NCBI GenBank assembly: GCA_031276985.1
Contig: JAISMA010000196.1
Coordinates: 1-24,269, forward strand
Source of the DNA: Helicobacteraceae bacterium
GTDB lineage: Bacteria; Campylobacterota; Campylobacteria; Campylobacterales; SZUA-545
Direction: 5' to 3'
Length of the DNA: 24,269 nucleotides
The translations under genes and the position numbers were made by a program. The notes under the pieces are model-generated. The model saw only the letters and a list, made by a program, of their open reading frames with translations. It had not been told where the DNA came from and ran no database searches. The first letter of the stretch is position 1, and each line of letters starts with the position of its first letter. Positions 14,956 to 20,751 of this stretch are shown one piece after another.

Positions 14956-15006
14956 GTGTTCTCTCCCGTTTTGAATTTGCGTAATCCATAGGCTTCGCCG
15001 CAACCC

Positions 15007-15060
15007 TTAGTCGTCGTCCGATTCGCGCGCTTTATCGTAAAATTCAAGCGTTTTTGCCTT
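15007..15060 (-). pseudogene. 3' remnant of a further Sel1 gene
   Basis: Minus-strand frame ending at TAA 15009-15007 reads KAKTLEFYDKARESDDD. It aligns with the C-terminal KKALEYYEKSCELGDGDA of intact members but has lost both cysteines. Nothing upstream in this frame is Sel1-like because the next gene ends at 15059. It appears to be the tail of a deleted copy at the upstream edge of the array. Confidence 0.6.
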
Positions 15061-17398
15061 ATTTCTTAAGCGAATCTCTCAGCTTTTGTTTTAGCGATTC
15101 TTCGAGTTTCTTTTGCTCCTCTTTCGCCTTTTGCTCTAACGCTTTTTGCAGCTCTTTTTTCAGCCCTTCTTCGGATAGATTTTTACCCGTTCGCTCTTCA
15201 AGAGCGCTTATTAGATTGGCTTCGCCTTTGATTACCTTTTCTATTGCGGCTATGTCGGCTTCGCTCGCGCCTAATTTAGCAAGCTCTTGTCTGCCGATCG
15301 CCTCAATTCGCGCCTTTAGCTCCGCTTCGTAAATTTTTAACCGTTTTTCCAAAGCGGCTTTGAAGCGTTTTTTTAGCTGCTCGTCGAGATCGCTTGAAAG
15401 CGCGCTATCGGGTTTAAGCGGTTCGCCCCATAACCTAAGCGAAACGCTAAATTTATTCATTCCGCTCAACGTGTCGGAGAGCAGTTTTTCAAGCTCGGTT
15501 TTGGGCTTTTCAACGCCTAGCGCCGTTTCTCTAAAAAGCGCTTCTAGTTTGGATTCCAATCTGCCGCTTTTGATTGAACCCGCGAAACTCCAATCCATTT
15601 TTGCGCTTTTCATAAAAAATTTGCCTTTGTTGAAACCGCGCTGATACGCTCCAATCCATTTAACCGCGAAGCGATCGTCGTCGTTTTTATAGCGATCGCG
15701 AATCCAGCTAATTGAAAGCGAATCAAAATCTTTAACTCGCTCGCTTTTTAACGTCGCTTCCATTGGCGCTTGCGTAACTTTTTGATTATCCGTCGCTCCC
15801 GTTAGCGAAGCTAGATATAAATTACCCTCTTTCGTGGTCAGATCAAAAGCCGCTTTCTTAATCAAATAATCGGGTTTTGGATCGCGCTCGTAAAACGCTA
15901 CGATACGGCTTTTGCCGCGTTCGGGTTTTGGAAGAGGTTCGCCTTTGATCTGCGCTCTTGTTTCTAACGCCTCTTTAATATATGGACGCGCAAATTCGTA
16001 CCACTCTTTTGCCTCGTCGACATAATCGCTAATTTCCGTCCCCAAAAGCGTTTCGGCAAGATTAAATGATCCTTCCATATCGAAGCTGTATTTTTTGCGA
16101 AGCGCGTCGTAATCCTCTTTTGGCAACGCCGCGAGTCGTTTAATTAGGCTTTTTGCCTCGTCGCGTTCGGCTTCAAAACGCTTAATCAGATTTGCGTACT
16201 CCTCTTTGCGTTCTTTTAACGCTTTTTGTAGCGCTTTTGCGGCGTTTAATACCTCCGCAAAATCCTTTTCGTTTTTGATCTTTTTTGCTTTGGCGATAAG
16301 ATCGTTATACTGCTTTTCCAGATCGGCAAAAGCCTTTTTGTCAAATTTGGTTTTGGATACTTCCTGCCAATAAGTTTTAATCTCTTTTAGGCGCGCTTCG
16401 ATCTGTTTGCTTTCGGTTAGCGTCAAAAGTTTTTCGTTTTTAAGAATGGTCGCGGGATCGGGCAGTTCTTTCGCTAGTTCCTCGCCAAAATCTTTGGCTT
16501 TGTTCGCGGCGACCGATTCTTTTTCGCTTCCCGTTTGCTCTTGCGGCGCTTTGGGTTTTGATAGATCTTTTGACGGGCTTTTGCGATCGGAGCTTAAAAC
16601 TACGCCTTGAGCCGAAAGCTCGTCGATTAAAATCTTTTTGTGAAAAATCCGCGCAATATCAAGATTAAACGCGATGCGCTCGATCGCGACGGCGTTTTTC
16701 ATACTATCTTTGCGATCGGGAATCTGAACGCCTTTAATCTCTATTGCAAGCGGACTGAACGAAGTTTGCAATTTGTCGATCGTTGCCTGCTTGCCGATTG
16801 GCTCGCTTAACGCCGATTCGAGATAATTTTTCAAAATCGTATCGAGATAAAACGCGCAAAAAATCGCCGCGCCGCCAAACAAAACGACGAAAACAATTAG
16901 CCCCGACCAGCGAATCAAGCTCGGTTTTTTTGCTTTCGGCTCGCTAAGCATAGCGCGAAGCAACGGGATTTTTGAAAGAACAAAACGATAGTTTTTCGTT
17001 ACCGCCTGAAACGCAAAAAACGCGGGAACGGCTACGATCAGCGAGGCGGCAAACGAACCGATAATCATCGTATGGTTGAAATTGGTCAAACTTAGCCACG
17101 GGTTGTTGTACATATCCGTCCAAAAACCTTCCAAACTAGGCAGCGTCAAAATGTAGTAGCCAAGCGACTCGATTTGCGTATCGGCGACGTATCCGATCGC
17201 GGTGAAAACGCCGCAACCCACGATAAAAATACCGATATGCGCGTTGAGAAAAAGCGCCAATAGGCAGATGACGATCAAATGCGGCGCGAAAATCGGCGAA
17301 AGCCCGACAAATATGCTTAGCGTCAGCGCCAAAGAGAGTTGCCAAGAGCGATCGGCGGAGTTCATCGCCCGCATAAACTTTATAAATACGTCGTACAC
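15059..17398 (-). CDS. Fused TIGR03546-TIGR03545 membrane protein
   Basis: 779 aa. Residues 1-150 have three to four membrane segments (about 21-51, 53-72, 110-133) and resemble the DUF2062-related TIGR03546 family. After a short Lys-rich junction (SEPKAKKPS, 152-160), residues 161-779 match the TIGR03545 family in layout: a TM segment (LIRWSGLIVFVVLFGG), a SFSPLAIEIKGVQIPD motif like AsmA/DUF748 N-termini, a long Lys/Glu-rich coiled coil (about 290-430) and a beta-rich then helical C-terminus. The two families are usually separate adjacent genes in diderms; here they are one polypeptide. The AsmA-like part would sit in the periplasm and could act in lipid transport or envelope maintenance (inference). 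Start is GTG 17398; its ribosome-binding site is weak. Confidence 0.7.
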   Translation of the reverse strand: MYDVFIKFMRAMNSADRSWQLSLALTLSIFVGLSPIFAPHLIVICLLALFLNAHIGIFIVGCGVFTAIGYVADTQIESLGYYILTLPSLEGFWTDMYNNPWLSLTNFNHTMIIGSFAASLIVAVPAFFAFQAVTKNYRFVLSKIPLLRAMLSEPKAKKPSLIRWSGLIVFVVLFGGAAIFCAFYLDTILKNYLESALSEPIGKQATIDKLQTSFSPLAIEIKGVQIPDRKDSMKNAVAIERIAFNLDIARIFHKKILIDELSAQGVVLSSDRKSPSKDLSKPKAPQEQTGSEKESVAANKAKDFGEELAKELPDPATILKNEKLLTLTESKQIEARLKEIKTYWQEVSKTKFDKKAFADLEKQYNDLIAKAKKIKNEKDFAEVLNAAKALQKALKERKEEYANLIKRFEAERDEAKSLIKRLAALPKEDYDALRKKYSFDMEGSFNLAETLLGTEISDYVDEAKEWYEFARPYIKEALETRAQIKGEPLPKPERGKSRIVAFYERDPKPDYLIKKAAFDLTTKEGNLYLASLTGATDNQKVTQAPMEATLKSERVKDFDSLSISWIRDRYKNDDDRFAVKWIGAYQRGFNKGKFFMKSAKMDWSFAGSIKSGRLESKLEALFRETALGVEKPKTELEKLLSDTLSGMNKFSVSLRLWGEPLKPDSALSSDLDEQLKKRFKAALEKRLKIYEAELKARIEAIGRQELAKLGASEADIAAIEKVIKGEANLISALEERTGKNLSEEGLKKELQKALEQKAKEEQKKLEESLKQKLRDSLKK

Positions 17399-17430
17399 GG
17401 TTTGCTTTCTTTTGATTTAATTTTGTTGAC

Positions 17431-17436
17431 ATTGTA
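17431..17436 (-). promoter_or_regulatory. -10 element for 17398 gene
   Basis: Minus strand TACAAT (17436-17431) in GTTACAATGTC, 33 bp upstream of the GTG start. No clear -35 is seen. Confidence 0.45.
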
Positions 17437-17679
17437 ACAAAACCGCCATCCGCGCCCGCTTTCGCTGGCGCTACGCAATGCGCGCGCGATCGCGCAATTC
17501 AACCCAATCGCGCCCTTGCGCCATTCCGCGCGAAGTCGCAGAATCTATTCCTCCCGCCATCCAGCGAAAGTTGCTATCCAAACAGCGCTCAAAACGCCTT
17601 AGACCATTGAATGCGCCTCTCGTCATTCCCTAAAAAGCGCGAATCCATTCAAAGCTTCAGACTACCTTAAGTAAAACCT

Positions 17680-17719
17680 TACTATTATCAAACGTTTTAA
17701 TTCCATATCACAAGGAGGA
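17680..17719 (+). promoter_or_regulatory. Conserved leader of GLUG lipoprotein gene 1
   Basis: Contains a -10-like TACTAT (17680-17685), then CACAAGGAGGATCGC with a perfect Shine-Dalgarno at 17712-17719. The segment matches the leader of the second GLUG gene (23052) in order and spacing: TTAAGT, TTASTATT, CGTTT, AATT, ACAAGGAGGAT. The likeness extends 15 nt into the coding region (ATGCAATCGCTTACT). Confidence 0.55.
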
Positions 17720-17726
17720 TCGCAAG

Positions 17727-19310
17727 ATGCAATCGCTTACTTTGTCCGCGCAATCGGACGGCATAGGTTTCGCTCCAACAAAACGACCAAATCAAGGCTT
17801 CACAAACACAATGAAGAGTTTGAACGAAACGACGGCTGAAACGCTCAAATCGGCTTCGTTTAAGAAAGAAATTCCTCTCTCCCTCTTTGGTTGTCTGTCC
17901 AAATTAGCCAAACTCTTAACAATCGCTTTCATTTCGCTTTTCTTAATTGGTTGCGGCAATAAAAACAACGGCTCAAATTGCGACGATTTAAGCAAAGCTA
18001 TTGATAGCTCCGACAATACGCCGATTTATCGCGTTTCGTTTTACGACGCTAACTTTGATCTCAACGGATCGATAAGCGTTAAAGCCGACAAACCTAAACT
18101 AAATCCAACGCAAGCAAAAACTTGTCTTGGTATAAATAACGCTTTGTATAGCGCTTCAAGCGCGATCGACGTTTCGTCCAAAACCTCTTACGACATAACG
18201 GGCGACGCTAATTTTTACGCTATCGCAAACGTTAAAGAGATAACCAATCAAACCGAATTAGTCGCTATCGACGCCAATGCTACTTCGTTAAGCGGCGCTT
18301 ATATCCTTTTGAGCGATATAGCGCTTAAAGAAAATGGCGCGGGTTTTGAAGGCGCTTTGGGCTGGAAACCAATAGGCGATCGCTCGACAAAAGACGCTAA
18401 TTCTAGCTTTACGGGCGTTTTTAACGGCAACGGACATAAAATAACCGGCTTGTGGATCAATCGGCCCGCAATCGACTATATTGGTCTTTTTGGATATATT
18501 GAGAACGCCAAAATTATAAACTTAGGCGTTGAAATAGCAAAGGGCAAAAGCGTGAAAGGACGAAACTATATCGGCGGTATCGCGGGAGGTATTGATGATA
18601 ACAGCTCGATAATTAATAGCTACGCAACGGGAAACGTTAGCGGAACAAGCGAAGTCGGCGGTATCGCAGGAATCGTTTTTGTCGGCTCGATAACCAATAG
18701 CTACGCGACGGGAAACGTTAGCGGAACAAGTTTCTATGCTGGCGGCATTGCTGGAACCGTTTTTAACGATTCGGAAATAACCAATAGCTACGCGACGGGA
18801 GACGTTAGCGGAGATATGGACGTTGGCGGTATTGTCGGATTTGTTAGCGACGGCTCGATAACCAATAGCTACGTAACGGGAAACGTTAGCGGAGATATGG
18901 GTGTTGGCGGTATTGTTGGAAGCGTTGGTGGCGGTTCAATAACTAATAGTTACGCGACAGGCGACGTTAGCGGAGATATGGGTGTTGGCGGTATTGTTGG
19001 AGGCGTTAGTAACGGCTCAATTCAAAACAACGCCGCAATCAATCCGTCGGTTAGCGGAAGATATGATGTAAATCGCATAGTAGGCAGAGTTATCGAGGCG
19101 GCTACAATTTCAGACAATCTAGCGTTAAACGCCATGAAAATAAACGCGGAAGGCGACAACGCAAACGCCGGAACGCCTAAAACAAACGCCAAATTAAAAA
19201 CGCAATCGATTTACGAAAATTTAGGTTGGTCTTTTGGAAACGACGACGAAAACCCTTGGAAGATTGACAAAGGCAAAAGCTATCCGTATCTTTACTGGGA
19301 ACGTCGCTAA
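17727..19310 (+). CDS. GLUG-repeat lipoprotein 1 with long N-terminal extension
   Basis: 527 aa. The lipobox LIGC (Cys76) follows a hydrophobic segment (LLTIAFISLFLIG), but 50-60 polar residues come before it, far longer than a normal signal-peptide n-region. Start at ATG 17727 is supported by a perfect AAGGAGGA and by the same leader and start in the paralogue at 23052. The mature protein has a beta-rich region and, from about residue 290, five consecutive GLUG-like repeats of 27-29 residues (NSYATGNVSG, then VGGIAG), three of them with an exact 81-bp period. The C-terminus WKIDKGKSYPYLYWERR is shared with the paralogue. GLUG repeats occur in surface adhesins and form beta-solenoids, so a surface-attached adhesin-like function is the best guess. 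Neighbouring relics suggest a small gene family. Confidence 0.82.
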   Translation: MQSLTLSAQSDGIGFAPTKRPNQGFTNTMKSLNETTAETLKSASFKKEIPLSLFGCLSKLAKLLTIAFISLFLIGCGNKNNGSNCDDLSKAIDSSDNTPIYRVSFYDANFDLNGSISVKADKPKLNPTQAKTCLGINNALYSASSAIDVSSKTSYDITGDANFYAIANVKEITNQTELVAIDANATSLSGAYILLSDIALKENGAGFEGALGWKPIGDRSTKDANSSFTGVFNGNGHKITGLWINRPAIDYIGLFGYIENAKIINLGVEIAKGKSVKGRNYIGGIAGGIDDNSSIINSYATGNVSGTSEVGGIAGIVFVGSITNSYATGNVSGTSFYAGGIAGTVFNDSEITNSYATGDVSGDMDVGGIVGFVSDGSITNSYVTGNVSGDMGVGGIVGSVGGGSITNSYATGDVSGDMGVGGIVGGVSNGSIQNNAAINPSVSGRYDVNRIVGRVIEAATISDNLALNAMKINAEGDNANAGTPKTNAKLKTQSIYENLGWSFGNDDENPWKIDKGKSYPYLYWERR

Positions 19311-19326
19311 TTCCTAATGAACAAAG

Positions 19327-19365
19327 CGCAAAAAGAGCATCTTTCTTTGAATCTCTCTTTTTGCG
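19327..19365 (+). terminator. Hairpin downstream of GLUG gene 1
   Basis: CGCAAAAAGAG (19327-19337) and CTCTTTTTGCG (19355-19365) are perfect 11-bp inverted arms around a 17-nt loop, starting 17 bp after the stop. There is no U-tract after the stem, only within the arm, so termination is likely but not classical. Confidence 0.5.
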
Positions 19366-19773
19366 TCAAAAGATTAAGTCTTACGACATACGCGAAAGTT
19401 ATCGCGCCGTCATACCCGCGACAATTCATTGCGAAGGCAAAGGACGCGTCCGTGCCTTGCGTCATACGCGCGAAGGCGAGTATCCAAAAAAAACATTCAA
19501 TTGCGATCGGTTTTGCCATTTCGCGCTATAAACATTCTATGTCTCGCTCTCGATCTTGCAGTTTCTCAACCGATCGCCAATTTTCGTCATTCTGCGCGTA
19601 AGTCGCCCAATCGCGAATCACCTTCTGTCATATCCGCGAAGGCGGGAATCCAAACATCGCGAAGCAATGACAAGGGCTTACGAATGGCGCTCGATCCGCA
19701 AATATCTTGATATTAGATACCAGCTTGCGCGAGAATGACGGGAGGGGAGAGAATGATAAAGGGAGACGAGCGA
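19366..19773. other. Repeat-rich gap between GLUG gene 1 and toxin-antitoxin pair
   Basis: About 408 bp without a convincing gene. It carries degenerate palindromic units (GTCATACCCGCGACAATTCA from about 19408, GTCATACGCGCGAAGGCGAG from about 19462) and the MITE-like element at 19627-19739. The short frames through it are made of repeat sequence. Confidence 0.6.
19627..19739 (+). repeat. MITE-like dispersed element, copy 2 (113 bp)
   Basis: It starts GTCATATCCGCGAAGGCGGG (a palindromic unit continuing AATCC) and ends GATACCAGCTTGCGCGAGAA then TGAC. The right half (GGCGCTCGATCCGC, TATTAGATACCAGC) matches the element at 6418-6528 with a few substitutions, in the same order. Ends are inverted GTCAT/ATGAC. 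No open reading frame lies within it. Confidence 0.75.
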
Positions 19774-19980
19774 TTAAGGTATATCGTCTAGATCGACAAA
19801 CGCGGATGGATCGCGACGATATTCTTCAAGAGTCTTTAGCCCAAGCTCTCTTTCCTCATCGGTTAGATCGTCGTCAATGTCCGCCAGAACGTCAAGTAGC
19901 GGCTTCAAAGCGTAAAGCCCGCGATCGGGTATGGCTTCTATTCGTTGGATAATTTCTTGTCTGATTGTCGCGCTTGTCAT
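19774..19980 (-). CDS. Antitoxin of RelE/ParE-type toxin-antitoxin pair
   Basis: 68 aa. N-terminal half is helical (RQEIIQRIEAIPDRGLYALKPLLDVLADI) and the C-terminal half acidic and probably disordered until bound (DDDLTDEERELG, RRDPSAFVDLDDIP), typical of small RelB-like or addiction-module antitoxins that wrap around a RelE-fold toxin. It lies second in the operon, 2 bp after the toxin stop, with GGACTAAAC as a weak ribosome-binding site. This toxin-first order is the higBA type. It likely neutralises the toxin and, with it, represses the promoter at 20235-20253. Confidence 0.8.
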   Translation of the reverse strand: MTSATIRQEIIQRIEAIPDRGLYALKPLLDVLADIDDDLTDEERELGLKTLEEYRRDPSAFVDLDDIP

Positions 19981-19982
19981 GT

Positions 19983-20228
19983 TTAGTCCTTATACGCTTC
20001 GCCGCGAGGCGCAATTTTGTAAACGATTATACTCGTATTTTCGATGACATATAACGCTCTATAGCCGCCAATCCTTAGCCTGTAGATTTCGCTGTTTGCA
20101 AGTTTCTTAATGTCGCCCTGCGGCGGATTGAGCGCAAGACCTTCTAGACCTTTGCGAATTCTGCCTTTGAACGGTTCGTTAATGCCCTTAAAATATTTAG
20201 CGGCTGACTTCGTGAGTTTAACTCGCAT
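19983..20228 (-). CDS. RelE/ParE-family toxin
   Basis: 81 aa from ATG 20228. An upstream in-frame ATG at 20279 would lie before the promoter and add 17 residues without support. The protein has the RelE/ParE fold signature: KLTKSAAKYFKGI, GLEGLALNPPQGDIKKL, YRLRIGGYRALYVIENTSIIVYKI (the RxGxYRxxY strand). Such toxins are ribosome-dependent mRNA endonucleases or gyrase inhibitors; the residues do not settle which. The -10 TATAAT ends only 6 nt upstream of the ATG, so the mRNA may be leaderless or nearly so. Confidence 0.85.
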   Translation of the reverse strand: MRVKLTKSAAKYFKGINEPFKGRIRKGLEGLALNPPQGDIKKLANSEIYRLRIGGYRALYVIENTSIIVYKIAPRGEAYKD

Positions 20229-20234
20229 TGCGAA

Positions 20235-20253
20235 ATTATAGCGAAACGCTATA
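20235..20253 (-). promoter_or_regulatory. Toxin-antitoxin promoter -10 overlapping a 17-bp palindrome
   Basis: Minus strand TATAAT at 20240-20235. A perfect inverted repeat TATAGCG-AAA-CGCTATA covers 20237-20253, overlapping the -10. This is the arrangement expected for an operator at which the antitoxin-toxin complex autoregulates. Confidence 0.65.
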
Positions 20254-20300
20254 CAAAAAAAAGAGTAGCGGCGCGGCAAAAAAGGTCGTTAAAAATGCGG

Positions 20301-20322
20301 ATTCTGCGACTTCGCGCAGAAT
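20301..20322. repeat. 22-bp hairpin repeat, copy A
   Basis: ATTCTGCG (20301-20308) and CGCAGAAT (20315-20322) form 8-bp arms around a 6-nt loop. An identical 22-bp copy lies at 20654-20675; degenerate copies at 17522-17541 and 23181-23227. The unit is usually followed by GAC, as in the palindromic repeats elsewhere in the window. Confidence 0.8.
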
Positions 20323-20514
20323 GACGGAAGCGATAAAGAGACGGAAATCCGTCGTTTTTGGCGCGATTGTACTCAAGAAATGGATACACGCGACTTATCG
20401 CGGCAATGACGAGAAGGGAGATTATGCGGCTACGGGCGGAATGACAAAGGGGGTGGCGGTTAAAACGAGGTTGTCGTTTTAACCGCATGAATTACCGCTT
20501 AACCGCGTGAATTA

Positions 20515-20556
20515 CTAGTCATGCCAATAAAGATACGGAAATCCGTCGTATTTACC
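20515..20556 (-). pseudogene. Relic of a GLUG lipoprotein 3' end
   Basis: Minus-strand frame ending at TAG 20517-20515 reads GKYDGFPYLYWHD, against NNGFPYLYWEKR at the end of the 20752 gene. The 23 bp at 20524-20546 are identical to 20764-20786. No GLUG repeats precede it. A weaker copy (CGGAAATCCGTCGT) lies at 20341-20354. Confidence 0.65.
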
Positions 20557-20600
20557 GCTTAACCGATTGATCGCGGAACCGCGATTGTACTAAACGCTAG

Positions 20601-20624
20601 ATACCCGCGACGAATCGCGGGTAT
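20601..20624. repeat. Perfect 24-bp palindrome (10-bp arms)
   Basis: ATACCCGCGA, loop CGAA, TCGCGGGTAT, followed by GAC. A shorter copy with 7-bp arms and the same loop is at 20713-20730. In this copy a preceding CGCGATTGTACT and GCTAG match the right end of the MITE-like elements, so this may be a third, rearranged copy of that right half. Confidence 0.8.
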
Positions 20625-20653
20625 GACGACCAGATTCTGCGGCTTCCTACGCG

Positions 20654-20675
20654 ATTCTGCGACTTCGCGCAGAAT
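20654..20675. repeat. 22-bp hairpin repeat, copy B
   Basis: Identical to 20301-20322: ATTCTGCG and CGCAGAAT arms with a 6-nt loop, again followed by GAC. Confidence 0.8.
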
Positions 20676-20751
20676 GACGGAGAAAGACGCGCAGAATGAC
20701 GAGAAATGAGTGCCCGCGACGAATCGCGGGTATGGCGCGCGAGCGCGTGAA

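Larger units (their letters stand above)
17399..17726. other. Divergent intergenic region with degenerate repeats
   Basis: 328 bp between the divergent 17398 (minus) and 17727 (plus) genes. It contains a -10-like element for each direction and degenerate palindromic repeat fragments: CATTCCGCGCGAAGTCGCAG (from 17522) and CGTCATTCCC then AAAAAGCGCGAATCCATT (from about 17623). No coding frame is convincing. Confidence 0.6.
20254..20751. other. Palindrome-dense gap with GLUG gene relics
   Basis: About 498 bp with no credible gene. It is a patchwork of hairpin-forming repeats and two duplicated blocks: 20331-20400 and 20524-20627 share, in order, ATAAAGA, CGGAAATCCGTCGT, CGCGATTGTACT, GATAC, CGCGAC and ATGAC. 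Both blocks begin with sequence matching the 3' end of the GLUG gene at 20752. Confidence 0.65.

Noticed and set aside
14956..15003. Upstream start for the 14308 Sel1 gene
   Set aside because: The added 16 residues lack a ribosome-binding site and bury an otherwise normal signal peptide; GGGAGAG precedes ATG 14955.
19317..19738. Plus-strand frames between GLUG gene 1 and the toxin-antitoxin pair
   Set aside because: They run through the hairpin and dispersed repeats, lack ribosome-binding sites and show no protein-like composition.
20229..20279. Upstream start for the toxin
   Set aside because: This segment contains the promoter and operator; homologous toxins begin near the MRVKLTK stretch.
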